A stretch of DNA of 64,000 bases from NCBI RefSeq assembly GCF_007845635.1, contig NZ_SELG01000029.1, positions 186,001 to 250,000 of the forward strand. The letters run 5' to 3'. Source of the stretch: Apibacter muscae (GTDB lineage Bacteria > Bacteroidota > Bacteroidia > Flavobacteriales > Weeksellaceae). The notes below the pieces were generated by a model. That model was not told the origin of the DNA and did not search any database. It worked only from the letters and a program-made list of their open reading frames with translations. The position numbers were made by a program, and so were the translations under genes. Below are positions 54,440 to 62,652 of the stretch, one piece after another (positions within the stretch are counted from its first letter, which is position 1; each line of letters starts with the position of its first letter).

Positions 54440-55528
54440 TTATTTCTTTTTGGTAATAATGTCTTTTTCTGTTATCCCTGAAAGGATTTCAGTCCAATCT
54501 TTATTCTGCTTCCCTATCAACACTGCTTTTTCTGTTCCATCTTTTAAAGTCACAAATCGACCTTTAACTAAATAATCAGTAGGAATCACCAATACATTTT
54601 TGCGTTCTCCAACTTTAATGTTTGCTTGCAATTGGGTTCCTGAAAATAATTTTTCAGGCAATTTATCAAATTCTGCTTCTACAATATACGATTGCTCATC
54701 TTTATTAAATCCTGGATATATTTTACTAATACTTGCTGAAAATCCATGATTCGGATAGGTATTTAAATTCACAACTAGTTTTTGCCCTACTTCAATTTGA
54801 GTAATGTCATCTTCAGAAATATACAGTCTTATAAGATATTTTCCACTTCCAATTTTCGCTATTGGATCCCCTATTTTGACTAGTTCTCCTTTCTTTTTAT
54901 ATACTTCAATCACCTGCCCTTCTTTCTCTCCAATTACATTATAATCTTCTAATTGTGCTTTATGATTTTCAATTTGGATCTTGCTTCTTTGTGCGGCAAG
55001 ATTTAACTGATTCTTAATTTGAGCTAAACTTTCTTCAAGTGCTCTCAAATTTTCCTTGGAAGCTATATACTGAGATTCTGCTTTTTCTAAATCTAATTGT
55101 GAAACCGAATTGGTTTGCTTTAATTTTTTATATCTGTCATAATTGTTCTGATCTAAAATAAGTTGTTGTCTAGCCTGATTGATTTGTGCCTGAATTTGTA
55201 AAATTTGTGGGGAATTATTGGCTGTATTTCTAATAGCATCGTTATTTACCACATAAGCATCTTGCAATTGAACATTAGGAACATCACTCTTTATTCTCAC
55301 TAATAAATTCTGTGGAGTTATTAAGTCTCCTTCCTTTATATTAACTTCTGTAATTAATCCGTTAATTGTGGATGATATTGTATATTCATCCTCTTGTTTA
55401 ATGTATCCATTCCCAAACACCGCTTCTTGAAGGTTTTTTCGTTCCGGAGCTGTAGTTTCTCTCTTGGAACAAGCTAAAAATAATAAGCAAGAAATTACTA
55501 CGATTTTGTAATTAATTATAAACTTCAT
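54440..55528 (-). CDS. MacA-like periplasmic adaptor lipoprotein
   Basis: 362 residues with a lipoprotein signal (SCLLFLACSKRE, Cys20). Biotinyl-lipoyl halves (STINGLITEVNIKEGDLITP ... YNVIGEKEGQVIEVYKKKGELVKIG), a coiled-coil hairpin (about 105-190), and the beta-barrel/MP domain near the C-terminus. It bridges the permease to TolC. Ends 3 bases before the permease start and overlaps the TolC gene by 4 bases. Confidence 0.92.
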   Translation of the reverse strand: MKFIINYKIVVISCLLFLACSKRETTAPERKNLQEAVFGNGYIKQEDEYTISSTINGLITEVNIKEGDLITPQNLLVRIKSDVPNVQLQDAYVVNNDAIRNTANNSPQILQIQAQINQARQQLILDQNNYDRYKKLKQTNSVSQLDLEKAESQYIASKENLRALEESLAQIKNQLNLAAQRSKIQIENHKAQLEDYNVIGEKEGQVIEVYKKKGELVKIGDPIAKIGSGKYLIRLYISEDDITQIEVGQKLVVNLNTYPNHGFSASISKIYPGFNKDEQSYIVEAEFDKLPEKLFSGTQLQANIKVGERKNVLVIPTDYLVKGRFVTLKDGTEKAVLIGKQNKDWTEILSGITEKDIITKKK

Positions 55529-56862
55529 GGTTCTATATTATTAAAATCTAAGAGTTGGTAATTCATTTGGCGTATAAACACTTGGTATTGTGCGATTGAA
55601 TAATCCGCTAAACTGTTAAGATAATTGAATTGAGCTGTTAGTAGATCGTTATATTTATCTAATCGGTCGTCTAAACTAATAATTCCATTTTCATATCTTC
55701 TTTCGTAATGCAAGTCATTTTTTTCTTGTAAATCTAAAATTTCTTTATCCCTATTAAGATTATTTAAAGCTTGTTCATATTGAAGCTTAAAGTTTTCATC
55801 TTCTTTACTTTTTACCAATTGTAGATTATCCAATTTCATTTTTTGTTGCTGCAGTTGCAACTTCATTTCATTTAAACTTTGTTTGTTGTTAAAACCTGTA
55901 AAAAGTGGCACACTTAATTTGAATCCTAATACTTGAGAAGGTAAGTGGCTGACATTAGAAAAATTTAAAAACCCATCTGTTGCCCAGTTATATGTATATT
56001 GATATTGTAAACTCAACAAGGGGTAGTACAAGGCTTTCCCCTGTTTTACATTATATTCAAAAGCTTTAATCTGAGTTTTTTGCCAAAGGATTTCTGGATT
56101 TTCCGTGGTGATATCCGTATTATTGATTAATGCTTCTTCAATATCTCCGTTAATATCTATATCCTCACCTAAATTCAGTTGACTTTGAAGTTGAACTTGC
56201 AGCTGCTGTAAATTATCTTTAGCATTTTGTAAATTTTTAAAATTTTGCAATTGTTGAATTTTTGCCTTGTTTAATTCCAATTCACTTATCAATCCTTTAT
56301 TAAACTTTTCTTTTGCATTGCCTAAAAGTTTTGTTGAAACCTCAACATTCTTATTATAAATATCAATTGATTTTTGCGCCAATAGTATGGAATAATATGT
56401 GGAAGCTAATTGATTATACAAATTATATCGAATTTTTTCTGTTTGAATTAAACTAGATTCTTCTTGTATGCCCGCTGCTTTGGCCGCAAATATTTTTTGA
56501 AAATTTAAAATATCCCATTGTGCTTGAAGCCCTATGTTATAGGTATGCTGCTTTCCGAAAGTCATTTTCTCAAAGGTGCCTTCTGAAGCATTGGGGTTAA
56601 ATATTTTAGCGGGTATAAGAGTTGACATTAAAGTGAGGTTGTCATTGTAACCAGATCCGAAAGAAATATTTGGATATAAAGAAGATTGAGATTGTATTTT
56701 TTTAGATTTAGTTATATTTTGTTGGATTTCTGCATCTTTAATTTCATAGGCATTAGCATCTGCATAATTAAAAACTTCTTTAAGTGATTTAAATTGTACT
56801 TGGCCTATGGTATGTATTCCTAAAAATATGCATATAGGAAGGAAAAATATTCGCTTTTTCAT
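55525..56862 (-). CDS. TolC-family outer-membrane efflux channel
   Basis: 445 residues with a signal peptide (about 1-20) and two repeats of the TolC helical/strand architecture; NKGLISELELNKAKIQQLQNF and NGIISLDDRLDKYNDLL are the matched helical turns. It forms the exit duct for the MacAB-like complex. First gene in its operon. It may also serve the peptide exporter at 26.4-29.7 kb, which lacks its own channel (inference). Confidence 0.92.
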   Translation of the reverse strand: MKKRIFFLPICIFLGIHTIGQVQFKSLKEVFNYADANAYEIKDAEIQQNITKSKKIQSQSSLYPNISFGSGYNDNLTLMSTLIPAKIFNPNASEGTFEKMTFGKQHTYNIGLQAQWDILNFQKIFAAKAAGIQEESSLIQTEKIRYNLYNQLASTYYSILLAQKSIDIYNKNVEVSTKLLGNAKEKFNKGLISELELNKAKIQQLQNFKNLQNAKDNLQQLQVQLQSQLNLGEDIDINGDIEEALINNTDITTENPEILWQKTQIKAFEYNVKQGKALYYPLLSLQYQYTYNWATDGFLNFSNVSHLPSQVLGFKLSVPLFTGFNNKQSLNEMKLQLQQQKMKLDNLQLVKSKEDENFKLQYEQALNNLNRDKEILDLQEKNDLHYERRYENGIISLDDRLDKYNDLLTAQFNYLNSLADYSIAQYQVFIRQMNYQLLDFNNIEP

Positions 56863-57066
56863 TATTTAGAAATAATTTTAAATTTAAAAATCTTTATCGA
56901 TTTAATTAAATTGTGAAAAAATAAGCTCACATAGTTTTTAAATATGTATTCTTTGCGAAATTAGTTAAATTACTCTTTTTGAAACCTTATTGTTAATTTA
57001 ATATTCTTATTGAACCATAAGTAATATTATAATCTTTGTATTCTTTTATTCTCTTAAAGATTTTTC

Positions 57067-58974
57067 CTAAAAATTCATTCTTTGAATTCTAATTGCATTA
57101 GCTATTGCAAGAAGAGCAACGCCAACATCTGCAAAAATAGCTTCCCACATATTGGCAAATCCTCCAGCTCCTAATATTAAGACCGCTATTTTAATTGTAA
57201 ATGCTAAAATTATATTTTGCCAAACGATTTGCTTGGTTTTTTTTCCTATTTTTATAGCTACTGGTATTTTACTAGGCTTATCGTCTTGGATTACAACATC
57301 TGCAATTTCAATGGCTGCATCACTTCCTAAACCTCCCATAGCTATTCCAACATCACTTAGTGCTAATGCTGGAGCATCATTTACTCCATCACCTACAAAA
57401 GCAACACTTTCTTTAAAGTTTATAATTTCTTCTAATTTCTTTACTTTTTCTTCGGGATATAAGTTACCATAAGCTTCTTCTATATTTAATGCATTTGCAA
57501 CTTCTTTTACTACTGAAGATTTATCTCCACTTAACATGGTGACTTTAATCCCCAAATGTATTAACTCTTTAATCGTCTGTGCAGCATCTGCTTTTATTTG
57601 GTCTGAGATGCTTATATATCCTACAAATTCATTTTTATAGGCAATGGCAATAATGGTATTTCTCAAATTTAAATTTTCAGCATCGTAGTAAATATTAAAT
57701 TTATCTAACAATTTGAAATTTCCTACTAATATTTCTGCTTCCTCAATTTCTGCTTTAATGCCCATCCCTGGAAATTCTTCAACCTTTTGCACAGAAATTC
57801 CCATATTTACTTCTCCTGCGTATTCTTTAATTGCAGTTGCTATAGGGTGGGTACTTAAATTTTCAATTGCATTTACGTATTGAATAATCTTAGACAAATT
57901 AAATTTGGGATTTATATTTACTTCCTGTACTTTAAATGAACCTTCTGTTATAGTTCCTGTTTTGTCTAAAACAATATTTTGAATTCCTGCAATTTTATCT
58001 AAATAACTGCTTCCTTTAAACAAAATTCCATGTCGACTAGCCGCACCAATCCCCCCAAAATATCCTAATGGTATAGAGATTACTAAAGCACATGGACAAG
58101 AGATCACTAAAAAAATAAGGGCTTTGTACAACCATTCTTTAAATTGATAATCGCTAGTAAAAAAAATAGGCAGAAAACAAATACTGATTGCTAGGAAAAC
58201 TACCATAGGAGTATAAATCTTAGCAAATTTTCTTATAAATAATTCTGTTGGAGCTTTTTTAGAAGTAGCACTTTGCACTAATTCTAATATCTTGCTGAGT
58301 TTCGTATGATCGTAAGTAGAAGTGACACAAACTTGGATTACAGTGTTTAAATTTATCATACCTGCAAAAACTGAATCTAATTTATATTTTATTTGAGGGG
58401 CACTTTCTCCAGTTAAAGAGGAGGTATCCAATAAGGCTTTCTCTGAAAGCAATTGTCCGTCCAAAGCTAATTTCTCTCCCGGTTTTAACTGAATGATAGA
58501 TCCTGCTTTAACTTCTTTTGCAGGTATTACATGTAAGTTTTCTTTTTCTACAACCGTAACGCTGTCCGGTCTTTGATCTAATAAGCTTTTAATGTTATTT
58601 TTAGCCTTTGAAACTGCTAAATCCTGAAGAGCCTCTCCAACGGAATAAAACAACATTACGGTTACTCCTTCTGGGTATTCACCTATAGCAAATGCTCCAA
58701 GAGTAGCTATAGACATTAACAAAAATTCTGAGAAAAATTGACCTTTTTTAATACTCTCCCAAGCTTCTTTAATTACTGGAAATCCAACCGGTATATAGGC
58801 TACTATATAGTAGGCGAATTTAATCCAACCTTTGAACCATGATTGATCTGAACTATTTAGAATACTACCTACTATTAGTATTAATAATGAGACAATAGCC
58901 GGAAGAAAACTTTTTAAGAATTTTAATTGTGTTTTATGGGAATATATCTGAGTGTTGCAACATGCTTTAGACAT
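57067..58974 (-). CDS. P1B-2-type heavy-metal ATPase (Zn/Cd/Pb)
   Basis: 635 residues. Actuator TGES (188-191), membrane CPC (293-295), phosphorylation DKTGT (337-341), GDGVNDAPAL, and a last-helix Asp (FADVGVALLAIANAIR) characteristic of Zn/Cd/Pb pumps. No N-terminal heavy-metal-associated domain; instead MSKACCNTQI carries a Cys pair. Known relatives export Zn, Cd or Pb; the similarly sized B. subtilis ZosA is a Zn importer regulated by PerR. The Fur-family gene ends 47 bases upstream with a perfect palindrome in between, so direct regulation is likely. Confidence 0.92.
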   Translation of the reverse strand: MSKACCNTQIYSHKTQLKFLKSFLPAIVSLLILIVGSILNSSDQSWFKGWIKFAYYIVAYIPVGFPVIKEAWESIKKGQFFSEFLLMSIATLGAFAIGEYPEGVTVMLFYSVGEALQDLAVSKAKNNIKSLLDQRPDSVTVVEKENLHVIPAKEVKAGSIIQLKPGEKLALDGQLLSEKALLDTSSLTGESAPQIKYKLDSVFAGMINLNTVIQVCVTSTYDHTKLSKILELVQSATSKKAPTELFIRKFAKIYTPMVVFLAISICFLPIFFTSDYQFKEWLYKALIFLVISCPCALVISIPLGYFGGIGAASRHGILFKGSSYLDKIAGIQNIVLDKTGTITEGSFKVQEVNINPKFNLSKIIQYVNAIENLSTHPIATAIKEYAGEVNMGISVQKVEEFPGMGIKAEIEEAEILVGNFKLLDKFNIYYDAENLNLRNTIIAIAYKNEFVGYISISDQIKADAAQTIKELIHLGIKVTMLSGDKSSVVKEVANALNIEEAYGNLYPEEKVKKLEEIINFKESVAFVGDGVNDAPALALSDVGIAMGGLGSDAAIEIADVVIQDDKPSKIPVAIKIGKKTKQIVWQNIILAFTIKIAVLILGAGGFANMWEAIFADVGVALLAIANAIRIQRMNF

Positions 58975-58993
58975 AATATTAATTTATATGATG

Positions 58994-59001
58994 CAAATGT
59001 A
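58994..59001 (-). promoter_or_regulatory. -7 promoter box TACATTTG of the metal ATPase
   Basis: Exact TAnnTTTG match 19 bases upstream of the ATG at 58974. The palindromic candidate operator lies 13 bases further upstream, over the region where polymerase should bind. Confidence 0.6.
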
Positions 59002-59014
59002 TATGAAGATCCTA

Positions 59015-59029
59015 TGCAATACTATTGCA
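59015..59029. promoter_or_regulatory. candidate Fur-family operator TGCAATA-C-TATTGCA
   Basis: A perfect 7-1-7 inverted repeat, the spacing of known Fur/Zur/PerR boxes. It spans the end of the Fur-family gene (its stop codon is at 59022-59024) and the start of the ATPase promoter region. A half-site TGCAATA occurs upstream of the regulator gene at 59474-59480. Confidence 0.55.
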
Positions 59030-59444
59030 ATTCTTGTAAGCACCTTTCGCAGATTCCCTTCGCTGAGAAATGAATTTCTTCAATTCTAAACTTTACATTT
59101 AAAATTTCAGGAATTACAACTTCTTCTCTACAAGTTGTCTCTCCACATATTTTACAACTTAAATGTAGGTGCCAATCGTTGTGAAGTTGTTCGTCACAAT
59201 CTTCTTTACAAAGAATATATTTAGAAGTATTGTTTTCTTGTATACTATGTACTAGTCCTTTTTCTTCAAAGGTCTTTAGGGTTCTATAAATGGTAATACG
59301 ATCTGCATATTCAAAGTAATTTTCAATTTCAGTTAGAGATAAGGCTACTTTTTTATTTTTTAAAAAATTATAAACCAAAATTCGCATATTGGTGGGTTTC
59401 ACATTTTTATAATTAAGCTTATCTTCTATTTTTGCCTTATCCAT
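59022..59444 (-). CDS. Fur-family metalloregulator
   Basis: 140 residues: winged-helix DNA-binding part (ALSLTEIENYFEYADRITIYRTLKTFEEKGLVH) and a C-terminal metal/dimer domain with HNDWHLHLSCKIC and ICERC (structural zinc Cys97, Cys100, Cys132, Cys135). His-rich HNDWHLHL carries regulatory-site-like His. Whether it senses Zn, Fe or peroxide (Zur, Fur or PerR type) cannot be decided from the sequence. The gene immediately precedes the Zn/Cd-type ATPase and shares its palindrome. Confidence 0.88.
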   Translation of the reverse strand: MDKAKIEDKLNYKNVKPTNMRILVYNFLKNKKVALSLTEIENYFEYADRITIYRTLKTFEEKGLVHSIQENNTSKYILCKEDCDEQLHNDWHLHLSCKICGETTCREEVVIPEILNVKFRIEEIHFSAKGICERCLQELQ

Positions 59445-59483
59445 ATGCTGAAATTACAATTTTATTTATGTTTTGCAATAAAT

Positions 59484-59520
59484 AAAAAAGCTTAACTAGT
59501 ATGTTATACCAATTAAGCTT
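59484..59520 (-). terminator. intrinsic terminator of tRNA-Met
   Basis: AAGCTTAA at 59488-59495 pairs with 59513-59520, followed by T residues on the minus strand. It lies 7 bases after the tRNA. Confidence 0.7.
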
Positions 59521-59526
59521 AAAAAG

Positions 59527-59600
59527 TAGCGAGGAGCAGACTTGAACTGCCGACCTCTGGGTTATGAATCCAGTGCTCTAACCAGCTGAGCTACCTCGCC
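59527..59600 (-). tRNA. tRNA-Met (anticodon CAT)
   Basis: The 74-base cloverleaf has a 7-bp acceptor stem (GGCGAGG / CCTCGCT, one G-U), D arm GCTCAGCTGGTTAGAGC, anticodon arm CTGGATTCATAACCCAG with CAT, and T arm with GTTCAAGTC. CCA is not encoded. Elongator Met is the default, but a lysidine-modified Ile2 cannot be excluded from sequence. Confidence 0.95.
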
Positions 59601-59613
59601 ATATTTAGAGGTG

Positions 59614-59621
59614 CAAATATA
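59614..59621 (-). promoter_or_regulatory. -7 promoter box TATATTTG of tRNA-Met
   Basis: Exact TAnnTTTG match 13 bases upstream of the tRNA 5' end, matching a short 5' leader for RNase P processing. Confidence 0.6.
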
Positions 59622-59623
59622 AC

Positions 59624-59642
59624 GGAGATTTTATGAATCTCC
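59624..59642 (-). other. hairpin after ctlX
   Basis: GGAGATT at 59624-59630 pairs with AATCTCC at 59636-59642, 9 bases after the hydrolase stop. No proper T run follows, so it is at best a weak terminator. Confidence 0.4.
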
Positions 59643-59651
59643 AAAATTATT

Positions 59652-60620
59652 TTAAGCAAAAAACTTACAATCTTTATCTATAGCTTTAGGTAAAAATATT
59701 TCTGCCAACATACAACGAACGCCACCCCCTCCATATTTTTCAATAGTTGGAATATTACAGACTATAATTTCAGTATAATTTTTTATTTTTTTTAACTGTT
59801 CTTGGGTAATTGATTGATATGCAGTTTGAGATACTACTAAATATCTAGTTCCATCAATTTTAGATTTTAATTGTAAATGATTCCCTAAAAATTGTTTCAT
59901 CTGATGGATCGATATTGGAATAATTTCTTTTCCTGTTGATTTTAAAGAATTAACCACTTTTCGTTTTTCTTCTTCATTATGTATGGTTTCTAAACAAATT
60001 AAGCAAAAGCCTTTACATACCCCCATCATTACGTTGGTATGATAAATAGGGAATTTTTTGTCTCCAATTTCTTGAAGTGCATGGAAGGTAATAGGAGTAT
60101 AACGCATTTCTTCACAAAATTCTAGAAATAGAAATTCATTGGTTCTCTCGGATAGGGAGGCATAAGCAATTTTATTTTCTCTATCAAGAACCATGCTTCC
60201 TGTACCTTCCAAATATAAGTTTTCTTTCTCTGCTTGGGTATAATCAATAATTTGATTGATATAGAATCCTTTATTTTCAATGGATTTCAAAATATCTTCT
60301 CTTCTTTCATCTCTTCTATTTTCAGCATACATAGGATACAATACAATAGTACCATCAGAATGGAAACTTACCCAGTTATTAGGAAATATGGAATCTGGCG
60401 TATGTGGCTCATGAGTATCCTTAATTTGAATTACTTCTATTCCTGATTTAATGAGTTCGTTTACCATGCCATTAAATTCTTTACTTGCATGCTCTTGGAT
60501 TATTTTTGGAGAAACTGAATCATTTTTTTGAAAAAGGTTATCTATTGCTGTTTGTTTATTAAACCCGAATGCCATGGGCTCAATCATTAAAACGGTATCT
60601 GTAATTATATTTTCTTTCAT
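59652..60620 (-). CDS. CtlX-like guanidino-group hydrolase
   Basis: 322 residues of the amidinotransferase/arginine deiminase superfamily. SIFPNNWVSFHSDG, YLEGTGSMVLDRENKIAY, a mid-protein His (FPIYHTNVMMGVCKGFCLI) and the nucleophile in GGGGVRCMLAEIFLP are diagnostic of citrulline-utilisation CtlX-type enzymes. It likely hydrolyses citrulline or arginine-type C-N bonds. Its start overlaps the previous gene's stop by 4 bases (ATGA), so both are translated together. Confidence 0.85.
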   Translation of the reverse strand: MKENIITDTVLMIEPMAFGFNKQTAIDNLFQKNDSVSPKIIQEHASKEFNGMVNELIKSGIEVIQIKDTHEPHTPDSIFPNNWVSFHSDGTIVLYPMYAENRRDERREDILKSIENKGFYINQIIDYTQAEKENLYLEGTGSMVLDRENKIAYASLSERTNEFLFLEFCEEMRYTPITFHALQEIGDKKFPIYHTNVMMGVCKGFCLICLETIHNEEEKRKVVNSLKSTGKEIIPISIHQMKQFLGNHLQLKSKIDGTRYLVVSQTAYQSITQEQLKKIKNYTEIIVCNIPTIEKYGGGGVRCMLAEIFLPKAIDKDCKFFA

Positions 60621-61534
60621 TTTTTTCTAACTAATGGCAATGTGGAACATCTTAGTAATCCTCCCATTTTAGATATTTCGTAGTATGGGATTTTTTCAAC
60701 TTTAAAGTTCCATTCATTTTCTAAAAATTGATTTAAACGTATAAATTTCTCTTCTGAAATTACTACTTCCGGGGATATGGAAAAAACATTACTGTTTATA
60801 TAGAATACTTCGCTTTCTGTTAATTCAAAAATATTTTCAATTCCAAAATAATCAACTAAAAAATGGTAATCTTCTTCATTAGCAAAACTTTCTTTATATA
60901 AAATTGCTTTATTTTTCCCTATAGGCATAAAGGTACAATCTAGATGAAGAACACCTTTTCTGGGATCTTTATCATTTTTCTTAAGTTGTAGTTCTTTAAA
61001 AATTTTATTTGGATATAATTCTTTGAGGTATTCAATAGCGTATGGATTTGTTCTGGCAGTTTTTATCTGTGAAAAATCAGAACCTTTATAAACCCCGCAA
61101 AAAACAACCTCATCAGTTAGGACTATGTCTCCTCCTTCTACATTGGCTTTTTTAGGTAAATTGTATATGTTTTTAAAATTTATCGACTTAAAAATTTCTT
61201 CGTAGGCTTCTTGTTCTTCTTCTCGGTCTGCAATCATATTGGAAATTACAATTTTATCATCGATGACAAAGGCTACATCTCTTGCAAATACTTGATTATA
61301 TTCTTTTAATATTTTAGGCTGTAAGACCTCAACTCCGTATTTTTTTAAAATTTTTTCCAAGCATAGCATTTCATTAACAATTTTACTTTCACTAGGATAA
61401 ATCTTATCTTTTATGCTTTGGTAAGATTTAGCATCGTATGCTTCGTCTAATTTCGGTTGCTTACCTATAGAATAAGGCTGACCTATTACTACTGTTTGTA
61501 ACAATGAAGTTTCATTCGTTATATTAAGTTGCAT
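60617..61534 (-). CDS. arginine deiminase/DDAH-family hydrolase
   Basis: 305 residues of the same guanidino-modifying superfamily: VFARDVAFVIDDKIVI, VEGGDIVLTDEVVFCGVYKG, HLDCTFMPIGKNKAILY and nucleophile Cys in GGLLRCSTLPLVRKK. Relatives are dimethylarginine dimethylaminohydrolase or arginine deiminase-like. The ATG at 61534 (MQLNITNETSL) is preferred over a TTG at 61555 which lies in the promoter box. With CtlX it may form an arginine/citrulline catabolic pair. Confidence 0.85.
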   Translation of the reverse strand: MQLNITNETSLLQTVVIGQPYSIGKQPKLDEAYDAKSYQSIKDKIYPSESKIVNEMLCLEKILKKYGVEVLQPKILKEYNQVFARDVAFVIDDKIVISNMIADREEEQEAYEEIFKSINFKNIYNLPKKANVEGGDIVLTDEVVFCGVYKGSDFSQIKTARTNPYAIEYLKELYPNKIFKELQLKKNDKDPRKGVLHLDCTFMPIGKNKAILYKESFANEEDYHFLVDYFGIENIFELTESEVFYINSNVFSISPEVVISEEKFIRLNQFLENEWNFKVEKIPYYEISKMGGLLRCSTLPLVRKK

Positions 61535-61552
61535 AAATGTGAAATTACTTTT

Positions 61553-61560
61553 CAAAGTTA
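61553..61560 (-). promoter_or_regulatory. -7 promoter box TAACTTTG of the hydrolase pair
   Basis: Exact TAnnTTTG match 18 bases upstream of the ATG at 61534. Confidence 0.5.
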
Positions 61561-61646
61561 ATTGAAAATTATATTCTGCTATTTGTTTTATTCAATGAAT
61601 TTGAACACAAAAGATTTTTCATTTAAATGTATTGTTTAATATAACT

Positions 61647-61671
61647 AAGCCCTGTACTAAGTACAGGGCTT
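61647..61671 (-). other. GC-rich hairpin downstream of fructokinase
   Basis: AAGCCCTGTAC at 61647-61657 pairs perfectly with 61661-61671. It looks like a terminator stem but the T run on the minus strand is poor; it may act as an RNA stabiliser or a rho-assisted stop. Confidence 0.55.
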
Positions 61672-61725
61672 AATGATGAATTTAAAATATTGTTTTAAAT
61701 TTTTCTGATATATTATTTATTACAA

Positions 61726-62637
61726 TTAGCCTATCTCTCTATCTTGTTTGAATTTCTCAAATTCTTCAATACTATATTCTGGACAAGCTCCTTGATGGTT
61801 CGTTATAAAAGCTCCTAAGTAAACGGCTTCCTTCATAGCTTCTTCTACCGTTGCTCCTTTGGCTCTTTTAGATAGGAATCCTGCTAAAAAAGAGTCTCCA
61901 CTACCTACGGTGTCTTTGATTTCAACTTCCACAGCTTTTAAAAATAAGTATTCTTTATGATCGCAATAAACAGCTCCTTTACTTCCTTTAGTAACAATTA
62001 ATCCATCTAAATTAAAGTGATTTCTAATGTATTTTATTGCTGATTCTTCTGAAGTATATTCTTCGCCTAACCATTGTAAAACTTGTCTCAACTCAGATTT
62101 ATTCATTTTTACTAAATCTGATTTTTCTAAAAGTTTTAAGATATTATCTTGGAATATGAATGGCGGGCGCAAGTTTACATCAAAAACCTTATAAGGTGCA
62201 ATCTCTATTAATTTATGAAGTGTTTCCTTAGAAGTTGAATTTCTTGAGCCTAAACTACCAAACACTAAAGCTTGAGAGTTTCTTAATAATTCTTTATAAC
62301 TATCTTGCCACTGAATAAAGTCCCAAGCAACCGGCTCTTTAATTGTATAATGAGCTTCATTGTTTTCGTCAATCTCAGCTAAAACTGTTCCTGTTTCTTG
62401 TTCTTGTGTAACTTGGCAATAATCTGTTGATATATTTGCTTCTTTTACTTTTCCTAACAACTCAGCCCCTAGTTCATCTTTACCAACACAACTAATCATT
62501 TTACCCGTAGCTCCCATTTTATTAATATGATAAGCTACATTAAAAGGAGCTCCTCCTATTTTTTTTCCGGATTCAAATATATCCCATAGTATCTCCCCAA
62601 AGCTAACAATGGGTCTTGTATCTATTTCTCTTTCCAT
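61726..62637 (-). CDS. PfkB-family fructokinase
   Basis: 303 residues. The ribokinase-fold N-motif SFGEILWDIFESGKKIGGAPFNVAYH and the C-motif DTVGSGDSFLAGFL with catalytic Asp are intact, and G-A-P-F-N is typical of fructokinases. It phosphorylates fructose at C6. Lies 15 bases after a LacI regulator and a sugar porter, so it probably belongs to a fructose-uptake unit. Confidence 0.88.
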   Translation of the reverse strand: MEREIDTRPIVSFGEILWDIFESGKKIGGAPFNVAYHINKMGATGKMISCVGKDELGAELLGKVKEANISTDYCQVTQEQETGTVLAEIDENNEAHYTIKEPVAWDFIQWQDSYKELLRNSQALVFGSLGSRNSTSKETLHKLIEIAPYKVFDVNLRPPFIFQDNILKLLEKSDLVKMNKSELRQVLQWLGEEYTSEESAIKYIRNHFNLDGLIVTKGSKGAVYCDHKEYLFLKAVEVEIKDTVGSGDSFLAGFLSKRAKGATVEEAMKEAVYLGAFITNHQGACPEYSIEEFEKFKQDREIG

Positions 62638-62652
62638 AAATTGTAATTTCTT

